DNA of 64,000 nt from Halosimplex rubrum. GTDB lineage: Archaea > Halobacteriota > Halobacteria > Halobacteriales > Haloarculaceae. Positions 22,553-30,677 of this stretch are shown here, one piece after another. The stretch lies in assembly GCF_013415885.1 (NCBI RefSeq), contig NZ_CP058910.1, forward strand, positions 2,170,001 to 2,234,000, given 5' to 3'. A model generated the notes under the pieces. The model saw nothing but the letters and a program-made list of their open reading frames with translations, was not told the origin of the DNA and searched no databases. Made by a program: the position numbers and the translations under genes. How positions within the stretch are numbered: position 1 is the stretch's first letter; each line of letters starts with the position of its first letter.

Positions 22553-24322
22553 TCAGACTTCGACCGCGGACCGCCCGCGAGCCGCGGCGCCGTCGTCCAG
22601 GTGTCGACGCGCCCAGAGCTCCAGCCCCGTCAGCGCCGCGACCGGCGCGAACGTCGACAGCTCGCCCTCGGCGAGGCGGTCCCGCAGTGCCGACACGGCG
22701 TCGGCGTCGAGGGGATCGCGCCGGGCGACGCCGTCGAGGAGGTCGTCGACGAACCGCCGGAAGCGGTCGTCGGTCGCGTACCGGCGGGCGTAGGCGTCGC
22801 CGCCCGCCGCTCCGCGCTCGCCGTCCGGCTCCTCGTCCCGAGACGCGGTCGGGTCGCCGGCCGGTCCCGTCGGGATCCCCGCCAGGTCGGAGCCGAGCCG
22901 GTCGGCAATCGCCCGGCGGATCGGTGGGGAACCCGCGCCGACCGGCGCCGAGATGGGCCGCGTCCCGGTCCGGTAGGCGGCGGGCATGCGGGCGGCGGTG
23001 TCTAGGAGCGGCCCGCTCGCGAGCGTCCTGGTACCGACCTGCCGGCGCTGGACCGCGCGACTCCGCAACTCGGTGGCGGCGCGCACCTGCCCGGCCGCGT
23101 CGACGGCCGTCCGCTCGGTCGGTCCGTCGACGCCGGCCGCGACGACCGCGTCGACCGAGTCCAGCGGGTCCGCGTCGACCGCGAGCAGGTCCCGGACCGA
23201 CTCCGCGGGGAGGACGCGCTCGTGTTCGTAGAGCGCGCTCGCCGCCGAATCGTCCGCGCCGATGGCGCCCGCCCACGTCGCCGCGTCGAGGGCGGCGTCG
23301 CCGTGGACGAGCACGTCCGCGTCTTCGTGGAGCCCGTCGGTCACGTAGGGGAGCGCGTCGACGGCCGACCACGCCACCATCGCGTCGGTCGCCGCCACGG
23401 CGTCGGCGACGGCGTCGACGAGGTGGTGGTCCGGGTCTCCGTGGGCCTGCGTGTTCGGTCCCCCGAGGTGGGCGGCGACCCGCGCCGCCGTCTCCCTGTC
23501 ACCGCCTCCCGGGCGTCCGCACGTGAGCGTCCGGACCGGGGGCGACTGGTCGGCGAGCACCGCCGCGGCGATCCGGCTGTCGGCGTCAGCCGGGAACCAG
23601 AGCGTCCAGTCGCCCGCCGTCGTCGCCACGTCCGCGAGCGCGCGCCGGTAGTCGGCGAGCCACCGGTCGGGGTACCCCGACGGCGCCAGCCCCTCGGCGG
23701 CCGGCTCCCAGTAGCGTTCGGTCGACACCTCGCCGTCGACGGTCAGTCGCGTCGCCGGCGGGAGGCTCCCGACCGCCTCGACGAGCGTCCGGTCGCCGAC
23801 GACGCCACCGAACAGCAGCAGGTCACCCACCGCCCGGGCGTCGAGAGTCGGGTCGTCGCGCTCGGCGACCAGCGGACCGAGTTCCGACGCGAAGGCGACG
23901 TCGTCGATCCCGTCGTCTCCCGCCGCGCCGGCGTCGGCCGTCGCGTAGTAGAGCGGGCGACTCCCCGCCTTGTCGGTCACCAGGTGGACCGCGCCCGCGC
24001 GGGTGTCGACGCAGGCCAGCGCGAACGGCCCGTCGAGCCGCGCCAGCGTGTCCCGCGAGTCGTCGGCGACCCCCCGGAAGAGGTCGCCCCACGACAGCGC
24101 CAGCCGGTCGCGGTTCGAGACGACGCCGTAGACGACGCCGAGGAGGCCGTCGCCCCGCCAGACGACGTTCGCGTCCGGGTCGCGCGTCCCGTGTTCGAGC
24201 ACGCCAACGGCGGCCGCCCCGTCGCTCGCGCTCTCCAGTTCGTACCAGTCCTCGTCGACCATCGCCCCGGCCATCTCGTCCAGCCGCCCGCCGCCCGCAG
24301 ATCGTCCGATCAGTCCCGTCAT
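22553..24322 (-). CDS. Asparagine-synthase-like protein with both active sites degenerate
   Basis: A 589-residue protein with the architecture of AsnB: an N-terminal Ntn glutaminase-like domain (LDGPFALACVDTRAGAVHLVTDKAG, RPLYY) and a C-terminal synthetase-like domain. The glutaminase nucleophile Cys2 is absent (MTGLIG instead of MCGI). The PP-loop SGGxDS is replaced by PADADS in WFPADADSRIAAAV. Neither glutaminase nor AMP-forming activity is expected. ATG 24322 lies 27 nt after a TATAACAA element, so it is probably leaderless. It lies among surface-glycan genes, where active AsnB-like amidotransferases occur; this copy may have become structural or regulatory. Confidence 0.75.
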   Translation of the reverse strand: MTGLIGRSAGGGRLDEMAGAMVDEDWYELESASDGAAAVGVLEHGTRDPDANVVWRGDGLLGVVYGVVSNRDRLALSWGDLFRGVADDSRDTLARLDGPFALACVDTRAGAVHLVTDKAGSRPLYYATADAGAAGDDGIDDVAFASELGPLVAERDDPTLDARAVGDLLLFGGVVGDRTLVEAVGSLPPATRLTVDGEVSTERYWEPAAEGLAPSGYPDRWLADYRRALADVATTAGDWTLWFPADADSRIAAAVLADQSPPVRTLTCGRPGGGDRETAARVAAHLGGPNTQAHGDPDHHLVDAVADAVAATDAMVAWSAVDALPYVTDGLHEDADVLVHGDAALDAATWAGAIGADDSAASALYEHERVLPAESVRDLLAVDADPLDSVDAVVAAGVDGPTERTAVDAAGQVRAATELRSRAVQRRQVGTRTLASGPLLDTAARMPAAYRTGTRPISAPVGAGSPPIRRAIADRLGSDLAGIPTGPAGDPTASRDEEPDGERGAAGGDAYARRYATDDRFRRFVDDLLDGVARRDPLDADAVSALRDRLAEGELSTFAPVAALTGLELWARRHLDDGAAARGRSAVEV

Positions 24323-24348
24323 GGCCCGGACGTGACTGCAGCCGGGTA

Positions 24349-24356
24349 TTGTTATA
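24349..24356 (-). promoter_or_regulatory. TATAACAA promoter element (AsnB-like gene)
   Basis: The octamer on the minus strand ends exactly 27 nt before ATG 24322, implying a leaderless transcript. It differs from CATAACAA at the first base only. Confidence 0.5.
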
Positions 24357-24842
24357 GGGACCCTGCGGCGGCCCGTCCGCGATATCGATCCCGATACCGC
24401 CGCCTCGCTCCGCTCCACGCAGCCTCCCGGTTCGCCGTCCGCCGATATCTACTGCCGAAATCGAATAACAGTATCAAAACTATACATCCGAAACAGCAGT
24501 TATCGATCATATCTGGCCGATCGATACCTAAATCGCCTATCGAGCCACCCTTATCTGTCTAGAGCGACGTTCGATCGTACAGCAGTCGTCTGATTCGGTT
24601 ACGGTGAACCACCCCGTCCATCAGACAGTCGCAGATCGATATCTCGATATCTCGTTTATGAGCGCGGATGCCCGGGATACTGTCACGGGAGAACTTCGTC
24701 TCCCACACCACCCTCTCGATTTTCATAAATATTCATAGATAACATTAGAAGTGGTAGTACTGTGCAGTCTATATTTCCCAAGTCGTCCGACCCCGGCTGT
24801 AGGCGCCGTGACGGCCGAGGAGGCGAGGACGGGTAGTCGCGC

Positions 24843-24850
24843 CATAACAA
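24843..24850 (+). promoter_or_regulatory. CATAACAA promoter element (deacetylase)
   Basis: An exact CATAACAA, 27 nt before ATG 24877. GTG 24858, the upstream limit of the deacetylase frame, would be inside the promoter and is therefore rejected as a start. Confidence 0.5.
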
Positions 24851-24876
24851 TCCGTGCGTGCGGCCTGGACTACCCC

Positions 24877-24909
24877 ATGACGAGGTATCGAGACGCGTGG
24901 GATCGGTAG
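24877..24909 (+). CDS. Candidate leaderless mini-ORF (10 codons) overlapping the deacetylase start
   Basis: ATG 24877 opens MTRYRDAWDR with TAG 24907-24909, in another frame than the deacetylase. It lies 27 nt after CATAACAA and overlaps the proposed GTG start (24897) by 13 nt. A frameshift error in the sequence could also explain it, but the same layout is seen at other genes here. Confidence 0.35.
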   Translation: MTRYRDAWDR

Positions 24910-25820
24910 TCCTCTCCGTCGACGCGGAGCTGGCCTGGGGGTTCGTCGATCACGGCGAGCCGCCGAGCGACCGGGTCGAAAGCGGTCGCGAGGGGTGGCG
25001 ACGGCTCCGGCGGCTCTGCGAGGCGTACGACGTGCCGGCGACCTGGGCGGTCGTCGCCCATCTGCTACACGACGAGTGCGACGGTCGCCACGACGACCAC
25101 CCGATCGGCCCCGGGTGGTTCGCGCGCGAGCGAGGGGAGTGGGCCGAGCGGCCCGACCTGACGCGGGGCCCCGAACTCGTCGAAGAGCTGCGAGCGTCGC
25201 CCGTCGCCCACGATATCGGCTGTCACACGTACAGCCACGTCGAGTTCGGCGCGCCGGGGACGACCCGGGCGATGGCGGCCGCCGAGCTGGAGCGCAGTCG
25301 GGCGCTCATGGACGAGTGGGGGATCGACGGCCGATCGTTCGTCTTCCCCCGCAACAACGTGGGGCACGTCGACCTGCTGGCCGACTACGGCTTCGAGGTG
25401 TACCGCGGGCGCCGCCCCGTCGAACGGCGGTCGCTCCCGGAGAAACTCCGGACCGTCGCAGTCGGTGACGGCCGTCCTCCGCTCGTCCGCCCGACGGTCG
25501 ACGACGACGGCCTCGTGAACCTGCCGGCGTCGCTGTTCCTCTACAGCTACGAGGGGCTGCCGTTGCGGGCGACGAAGCCGTTCGTCGGCGACCCCGTCGT
25601 CGAACTCGTCGAGCGCGGGCTGGACGCAGCGGCCGAGGGCGAGGGCGTCCTCCACCTCTGGCTGCACCCGAACAACCTGGTCGACGACGCCGCGGTCGAA
25701 CGGATCGAGGCGGTCCTCCGGGCCGTCGACGAGCGCCGCGACGCGGTCCCCGTCGAGACGATGGCGGAGGTCGCGGCCCGGCGGCGCCCCCAGCGGGTGC
25801 GGTCGGAGACTCGCGACTGA
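24897..25820 (+). CDS. Polysaccharide deacetylase (NodB-homology family)
   Basis: A 307-residue carbohydrate esterase 4-like protein. SVDAELAWGF supplies the Asp motif, HDIGCHTYSHVEFG the metal-binding H-x3-H, and FVFPRNNVGHVDLLADYGFEVYRG the Arg motif; LHLWLHPNNLVDD near the C-terminus gives the last His. All key residues are present, so it is probably active on an acetylated sugar polymer or lipid-linked glycan. GTG 24897 begins right at the family core (GSVVLSVDAE). It leads a plus-strand series with the epimerase and glycosyltransferase. Confidence 0.85.
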   Translation: MGSVVLSVDAELAWGFVDHGEPPSDRVESGREGWRRLRRLCEAYDVPATWAVVAHLLHDECDGRHDDHPIGPGWFARERGEWAERPDLTRGPELVEELRASPVAHDIGCHTYSHVEFGAPGTTRAMAAAELERSRALMDEWGIDGRSFVFPRNNVGHVDLLADYGFEVYRGRRPVERRSLPEKLRTVAVGDGRPPLVRPTVDDDGLVNLPASLFLYSYEGLPLRATKPFVGDPVVELVERGLDAAAEGEGVLHLWLHPNNLVDDAAVERIEAVLRAVDERRDAVPVETMAEVAARRRPQRVRSETRD

Positions 25821-25897
25821 AGCGAGCGCGCCCTCGAACCCCCCGTTTCAACGATCGATTCTCGCAAAACCGGGAGCCGCGCGGCTCTCAGGCGACG

Positions 25898-25905
25898 TAT
25901 AACTA
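25898..25905 (+). promoter_or_regulatory. TATAACTA promoter element (epimerase)
   Basis: A TATAACTA element, 28 nt before ATG 25933 of a 40-codon frame and 140 nt before the epimerase start. Confidence 0.4.
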
Positions 25906-25932
25906 TCAGTACGGTGTCCCAACTCGGGGGCA

Positions 25933-26055
25933 ATGCGTGTCGACCAGCGAACGGACGAATCGCGCGTCCCCGCCAGTGATCGCGGCGAGCGGCGCCGAAC
26001 CGGCGTATCGACCGAGCGGACGGCTCCCGTGGGGGTGAGCCGTCGTGACGAGTGA
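25933..26055 (+). CDS. Candidate leaderless leader ORF (40 codons) before the epimerase
   Basis: ATG 25933 (first codons MRVDQRTDESRVPAS) runs to TGA 26053-26055 and overlaps the GTG start of the epimerase by 11 nt. GGGGGTGAG in its last part is a good Shine-Dalgarno for that start. A TATAACTA element is 28 nt upstream. Confidence 0.4.
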   Translation: MRVDQRTDESRVPASDRGERRRTGVSTERTAPVGVSRRDE

Positions 26056-26995
26056 CCCGGCGAGCGGGCTCGACGGGGAGTCGGTCCTCGTGACCGGCGG
26101 GGCGGGCTTCGTCGGGAGCCACCTCGCGGCCGCGCTGGCCGACCGCTGCGAGGTCACCGTGCTGGACGACTGTTCGACGGGCGACCCCGCGAACGTCCCC
26201 GACGGTGCGACCCTGGTGAGGGGCGACGTGCGCGACCCGACCGACCTCGGGCCAGCGATGCGGGGGGTCGACGTCGTCTTCCACCAGGCGGCGCTGGCCG
26301 ACGTGCGCGCCTCGATCCGGTCGCCGGTCGAGGGGCACCGTCGGACCGCGTCGGGGACGGTGAAGGTCCTCGACGCGGCCCGCCGGGAAGACGCCCGGGT
26401 CGTCACCGCCTCCAGCGCCGCGGTCTACGGCCAACCGGACACGCTCCCGATCCGCGAGTCCGACCGGAAGACGCCCCTCACTCCCTACGGGATCGACAAG
26501 CTCGCGGCCGACCAGTACACGCGGCGGTTCGCCGATCGCTACGGCATGGAGACGGTCGCGTTGCGGTACTTCAACGTGTACGGTCCGGGGGAGCGGAGCG
26601 ACCGGACCGGCACCGACGACGTGGTCGGCGCCTTCCTCGACCGAGCGCGCTCCGACAGCGTGCTCCCGATCGACGGCGACGGGACCCAGACCCGCGATTT
26701 CGTCCACGTCGACGACGTGGTGCAGGCGAACCTCCGCGCGGCGACGACCGACGCGACCGGGCGGGCCTACAACGTCGGCAGCGGCACCGGCGTCTCCGTG
26801 CGGGAGGTCGCCGAGCGAGTCACTCGGCTGGTCGGTTCGGACAGCGAGGTCGTCCACGGGAACCCCCGCGAAGGGGACATCAAACACAGTCGGGCGGCGC
26901 TCGGACGCGCGCGCAGTCGGCTCGGGTACGAGCCGACCTACGACTTCGAGGAGGGGCTGGCGACGCTGGTCGACCGGGCGACCGTTCCGAGCTGA
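26045..26995 (+). CDS. NAD-dependent nucleotide-sugar epimerase/dehydratase
   Basis: A 316-residue extended short-chain dehydrogenase of the GalE/WbpP type. VLVTGGAGFVGSHLA binds NAD, SSAAVYG gives the Ser, and YGIDK the catalytic Tyr and Lys. ALRYFNVYGPGE and GDGTQTRDFVHVDDVV are typical of UDP-sugar 4-epimerases. It would supply an epimerised UDP-hexose or UDP-HexNAc for glycan assembly. The start is GTG 26045. Confidence 0.88.
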   Translation: MTSDPASGLDGESVLVTGGAGFVGSHLAAALADRCEVTVLDDCSTGDPANVPDGATLVRGDVRDPTDLGPAMRGVDVVFHQAALADVRASIRSPVEGHRRTASGTVKVLDAARREDARVVTASSAAVYGQPDTLPIRESDRKTPLTPYGIDKLAADQYTRRFADRYGMETVALRYFNVYGPGERSDRTGTDDVVGAFLDRARSDSVLPIDGDGTQTRDFVHVDDVVQANLRAATTDATGRAYNVGSGTGVSVREVAERVTRLVGSDSEVVHGNPREGDIKHSRAALGRARSRLGYEPTYDFEEGLATLVDRATVPS

Positions 26996-27034
26996 AGCGC
27001 CGTTCGGAACCGGCCTACACCGCCGTATGAGATC

Positions 27035-27042
27035 CATAACAA
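27035..27042 (+). promoter_or_regulatory. CATAACAA promoter element (glycosyltransferase)
   Basis: An exact CATAACAA, 43 nt before ATG 27085. The first ATG after the element is that of the glycosyltransferase, so the transcript has a short leader of about 15-20 nt. Confidence 0.45.
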
Positions 27043-27084
27043 AACCCGCGCTTCGCCTAGGACCGACCGGCGACCACAACGCAC

Positions 27085-28068
27085 ATGTATCAGGACACGA
27101 CAATCGGCGTCGTCGTGCCGGCGTACAACGAAGCGGGCTTCGTCGGCGACGTCATCGACTCGATCCCGGCGTTCGTCGACCGTATCTACCCCGTCGACGA
27201 CGCCTCCACGGACGGCACCTGGGACGAGATCCGCGAGCACGCACAGCGACAGAACACGCCGACACCGGAACTCGTCGGCGACGGCGGGACCCAGCGGCGG
27301 GTCGTCCCGATCCAGCACAGCGAGAACAGGGGCGTCGGCGGCGCCATCAAGACCGGCTACCAGCGCGCGGTGGCCGACGGCGTCGAGGTCGTCACCGTCA
27401 TGGGCGGCGACGGCCAGATGGACCCCGACATCATCGAGCGCATCATCGACCCGGTCGTCGACGGCCGGGCCGACTACGCCAAGGGCAACCGCCTCCTCCT
27501 GGGCGACCACTACGACTCGATGCCCCGCTTTCGCTACGTCGGTAACGTCACGCTCACCTACCTCACACGCATCGCGAGCGGCTACTGGGAGATCGGCGAC
27601 CCCCAGAACGGCTACACCGCCATCTCCGCCGAGGCCATCGAGGCCGCGGACCTCGACGAGATGTACGAGTTCTACGGCTACTGCAACGATCTGCTCGTCC
27701 GACTGAACGTCGCCAACATGCGCGTCGTCGACGTGCCGACCCCCGCCGTCTACGGCGACGAGGAGAGCCACATCGACTACTCGACGTACATCCCCCGAGT
27801 CTCCGGCATGCTGCTCGGGAACTTCCTGTGGCGCCTCCGCGCCAAGTACGTCGCCGACCACCCCCACCCGGTCGCCCTGTGTTACCTGCTCGGCGCCGGC
27901 GGGTTCGCGACCGGGCTCGCCGGCGTCCTGCTCGCCCTCCTGAACGGGACGGCCGGCCCCGCCCTGGCCGCCGTCGGGTTCGGGCTGTGCTTTCTCCTCC
28001 TGGCAATGGTTCTGGACAAGCGATCGAACGACCACCTCACGACTGTCGCCTCGGCGACACCGACCTGA
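27085..28068 (+). CDS. Family 2 glycosyltransferase with two C-terminal membrane helices
   Basis: A 327-residue DPM-like glycosyltransferase. GVVVPAYNEAGFVGDVI starts the GT-A fold, PVDDASTDGTWDEI holds the first Asp motif, GGAIKTGYQRAV is typical, and VMGGDGQMDPDIIE is the metal-binding DxD-like site. About 50 C-terminal residues form two helices (ALCYLLGAGGFATGLAGVLLALL, ALAAVGFGLCFLLLAMV). Such enzymes load sugars on dolichol phosphate at the inner membrane face. It resembles AglJ/AglD-type proteins in layout but cannot be assigned to one step. Confidence 0.88.
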   Translation: MYQDTTIGVVVPAYNEAGFVGDVIDSIPAFVDRIYPVDDASTDGTWDEIREHAQRQNTPTPELVGDGGTQRRVVPIQHSENRGVGGAIKTGYQRAVADGVEVVTVMGGDGQMDPDIIERIIDPVVDGRADYAKGNRLLLGDHYDSMPRFRYVGNVTLTYLTRIASGYWEIGDPQNGYTAISAEAIEAADLDEMYEFYGYCNDLLVRLNVANMRVVDVPTPAVYGDEESHIDYSTYIPRVSGMLLGNFLWRLRAKYVADHPHPVALCYLLGAGGFATGLAGVLLALLNGTAGPALAAVGFGLCFLLLAMVLDKRSNDHLTTVASATPT

Positions 28069-28358
28069 ACTCGACCCGAGTTCCCGCCCGGGTAAGCGGT
28101 TCCTACGCCGCGTACAACGCGGTCTGAGCGCACCTGGCTCTCTCGATATCGGCAGCGACCGGTCGTTCGAACGGCCTGTGCTACCGGTTCCCACTGCAAG
28201 TACCCGGATAGTATCCCGATACCGTCCCGCAACCGTCTATCGGACAAGTCATTTCATACGGACAGTAGCGTTATACGAGTAGGTGGGCATTACCGGAAAC
28301 GTGACCCCCGAGTCGTGGCGGGCCGCGGCCGCCACGCGGGACGAGCCACGGAGTAAGC

Positions 28359-28631
28359 ATGACCGAAGACAACGAGAACGCCGACGTGTGGACGGATAGA
28401 CAGACGAAGTCGCGGGGAGCGCAGGCCCTCCCGACGGACTGGCGCGACCAGCCCGTCGACCCCGACTTAGAAGAGAACCTCGGCTACGAGCTGATCGCGT
28501 GGGAGAAGATCAACGTCGTCGACGACCCGGACCAGGTCATCTTCCTGCCGGACTCCGAAGAGCAGCTGCGGGACGACGCCTTCATCGTCTCCTCCGAGAG
28601 CGCGGTGTGTGACCTGACGGACAAGCGATGA
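28359..28631 (+). CDS. Conserved-looking haloarchaeal protein of unknown function (90 residues)
   Basis: A 90-residue acidic protein: an N-terminal polar part (DVWTDRQTKSRGAQALPTDW), then DLEENLGYELIAWEKINVV and DQVIFLPDSEEQLRDDAFIV. Composition and codon use are those of a real halophilic gene. No domain is recognised. A TTATACG element (28271-28277) and a second AT-rich spot upstream could be its promoter. Confidence 0.65.
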   Translation: MTEDNENADVWTDRQTKSRGAQALPTDWRDQPVDPDLEENLGYELIAWEKINVVDDPDQVIFLPDSEEQLRDDAFIVSSESAVCDLTDKR

Positions 28632-28688
28632 GCCGCCGGGCGAGGACGGCTCGCGGCTTCGGTCACGGACGCGACGAGTAGCGACGGG

Positions 28689-30497
28689 TCACTCCACCGT
28701 GACGCTCTTGGCCAGGTTGCGCGGTTTGTCGACGGGTCGGTCCAGCAACGTCGCGGTGTGATAGGACAGCAGCTGGAGCTGGACGTTCGCCAGGACGCCG
28801 ACGAGCTCGGGATGGCTTTCTGGCACCCACAGCACGTCGTCGGCGACCTCGGCCACTTCTCTCTCCGAGCGCGGGGCGACCGCCACGACCGGCGCCCCCC
28901 GCGCGCTCACTTCCTCGATGCTCCCGACGAGCTTCTCGGTGTGCTGACCCGTGCAGATGGCGAACACCGGGGTCGAGGGGGTCACGAGCGCCAGCGGTCC
29001 GTGTTTGAGCTCGCCGGCGGGGAACCCCTCGGCGTGCTCGTAGGAGATCTCCTTGAGCTTCAGCGCCCCCTCCAGCGCGACGGGGTGACCCGTCCCGCGG
29101 CCGATGAAGAAGTACGCGTCGCTGTCGTCGTAGCGGGTCGCCAGCGCGCTCGCCGAGGAGTCGGCCAGGATGGTCTCGACGGCGTCGGGCACGTCGTCGA
29201 GCGCGGCCGGCAGTCCCTCGGTCGCCGAGCCCGTACCGCCCGCCTCGCGGGCGATCCGCTCGGCGAGCAGGCCGAGCGTCGCCACCTGCGAGGAGAACGT
29301 CTTCGTCGCGGCGACGCCGATCTCCGGCCCGGCCCGGATCAGGACGGTGTCGTCGCACTCGCGGGCGGCCGTCGATCCGACGACGTTCGTCACCGCCAGC
29401 GTCCGCAGCCCCTCGGAGGCGCCCCGTCGGAGCGCCGCGAGCGTGTCGGCGGTCTCGCCGCTCTGGGTGACCCCCACGAGGACGGTCCCGTCCTCCGTCG
29501 GCGGGGCCGTCACCGCGTACTCGCTGGCGAGGTACGCGCGGGCCGGGACGCCCCGTTCGCGCAGCAGTTGCGCCCCGTACAGCGCGGCGTGATAGGAGGT
29601 GCCACAGGCGACGAAGTGGACGCGGTCCGCGTCGGCGAAGGCGCCGGCCGACAGCGACTCGAAGGCGACCCCGTCGCCGTCGGCCCGACCGCGCACGGCC
29701 TGAGCGATCGCCGTCGGCTGTTCGTCGATCTCCTTGCGCATGTAGTGGTCGAAGGCCCCTTTCTCCACGTCCTCGGAGGTCCAGTCGACCGTCTCGACGC
29801 TCCGGTCGACGGGCGCGCCACCGGTGTCGGTGATGTCGTAGCCTCCGGGCGTGACCCGGACCACGTCGCCGTCTTCGAGGTAGACCACGTCGTCGGTGAA
29901 CTCCAGGAACGCCGGCACGTCGCTGGCGAGGTAGTACGAGTCGTCGCTGACGCCGAAGACGAGCGGCGACCCCTGGCGGGCGGCGTAGACGACCTCCTCG
30001 TCCTCGTGGACCATGGCGATCGCGTAGCTGCCCGACAGGTCGTCGACCGCGCGCCGGAAGGCGGCCTCGACGCCCGCGCCCTCGTCGACGTAGGCCTCGA
30101 CGAGATGCGGGACGACTTCGGTGTCCGTGTCGCTGGAGAAGGTGTGTCCCATCTCGGAGAGCCGCTCGCGGAGTTCGCCGTGGTTCTCGATGATCCCGTT
30201 GTGGACGACGGCCAGGTCACCGTAGCAGTCCGTGTGCGGGTGGGCGTTCGCGTTCGTCGGCGGGCCGTGCGTGCTCCAGCGGGTGTGACCGAGCCCGACG
30301 CGACCGGCCATCGAGCTCCGCGAGAGCAGGTCGGCGAGCTCGTCGACCTTCCCCTCGCGCTTGACGACCTCGACGCCGCTGCCGTCGACGACGGCGACCC
30401 CCGCCGAGTCGTAGCCGCGGTACTCGAGGTTCTGGAGTCCGGTCAGCAGCGTCGACACCGCGTCGTCGTCGCCGACCGCGGCGGTGATGCCGCACAT
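28689..30497 (-). CDS. glmS: Glutamine-fructose-6-phosphate aminotransferase (isomerizing)
   Basis: A 602-residue enzyme that makes glucosamine-6-phosphate from fructose-6-phosphate and glutamine, the entry to UDP-GlcNAc. It starts at ATG 30497 so that Cys2 of MCGITAAVG is the glutaminase nucleophile; GHTRWSTHGPPTNANAHPH and HNGIIENHGELR are typical. Two SIS isomerase domains follow (CGTSYHAALYGAQLL, GVTQSGETADTLAALR, YFFIGRGTGHPVALEGALKLKE), and it ends KPRNLAKSVTVE as expected. GGAGGT lies six nt before the ATG. It feeds the nucleotide-sugar pathways of this region. Confidence 0.96.
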   Translation of the reverse strand: MCGITAAVGDDDAVSTLLTGLQNLEYRGYDSAGVAVVDGSGVEVVKREGKVDELADLLSRSSMAGRVGLGHTRWSTHGPPTNANAHPHTDCYGDLAVVHNGIIENHGELRERLSEMGHTFSSDTDTEVVPHLVEAYVDEGAGVEAAFRRAVDDLSGSYAIAMVHEDEEVVYAARQGSPLVFGVSDDSYYLASDVPAFLEFTDDVVYLEDGDVVRVTPGGYDITDTGGAPVDRSVETVDWTSEDVEKGAFDHYMRKEIDEQPTAIAQAVRGRADGDGVAFESLSAGAFADADRVHFVACGTSYHAALYGAQLLRERGVPARAYLASEYAVTAPPTEDGTVLVGVTQSGETADTLAALRRGASEGLRTLAVTNVVGSTAARECDDTVLIRAGPEIGVAATKTFSSQVATLGLLAERIAREAGGTGSATEGLPAALDDVPDAVETILADSSASALATRYDDSDAYFFIGRGTGHPVALEGALKLKEISYEHAEGFPAGELKHGPLALVTPSTPVFAICTGQHTEKLVGSIEEVSARGAPVVAVAPRSEREVAEVADDVLWVPESHPELVGVLANVQLQLLSYHTATLLDRPVDKPRNLAKSVTVE

Positions 30498-30574
30498 CAC
30501 CGCCACCTCCGGGCGGCCGGCGCTGCTCCGTCGGTTTCGGTCCGGTCGGTTCGGTCGACAGGCGACTCTGTCAT
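30497..30574 (-). CDS. Candidate leaderless mini-ORF (25 codons) before glmS
   Basis: ATG 30574 lies exactly 27 nt after a CATAACAA element (minus strand, 30601-30608). The frame begins MTESPVDRTDRTETDG and stops in TGATG, sharing one base with the glmS start. The glmS Shine-Dalgarno GGAGGT is inside its last codons. This is the clearest case of the leaderless, coupled layout. Confidence 0.5.
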   Translation of the reverse strand: MTESPVDRTDRTETDGAAPAARRWR

Positions 30575-30600
30575 GCTTCCGCGTAACCGAGAACGTGACA

Positions 30601-30608
30601 TTGTTATG
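30601..30608 (-). promoter_or_regulatory. CATAACAA promoter element (glmS)
   Basis: An exact CATAACAA on the minus strand, 27 nt before ATG 30574 and 104 nt before the glmS ATG. Confidence 0.5.
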
Positions 30609-30677
30609 TATCGACTTGCCCGGACGAGCGCGGGGTAGGCGGTCGGTACGTTCGACGGCCGGTCGCGCCGAACCCGG

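Larger units (their letters stand above)
24323..24876. other. AT-rich divergent intergenic region (554 bp)
   Basis: No gene is visible. From 24440 to 24780 the sequence is much richer in A+T than the surroundings and contains GATC/CGAT-rich and ATATCTCG-type repeats (for example CGATATCTCGATATCTCG near 24637). Each end carries a promoter element facing outwards: TATAACAA (24349-24356, minus) and CATAACAA (24843-24850, plus). It could be a decayed mobile segment or a regulatory spacer. Confidence 0.45.

Noticed and set aside
24858-24896. GTG 24858 as start of the polysaccharide deacetylase.
   Set aside because: It lies only 8 nt after the CATAACAA element, upstream of any plausible RNA start. 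GTG 24897 begins at the conserved core.
30498-30600. Possible glmS ribozyme or riboswitch in the glmS leader.
   Set aside because: No ribozyme core is recognisable and the leader is occupied by a short open frame. The known glmS ribozyme is a bacterial element.
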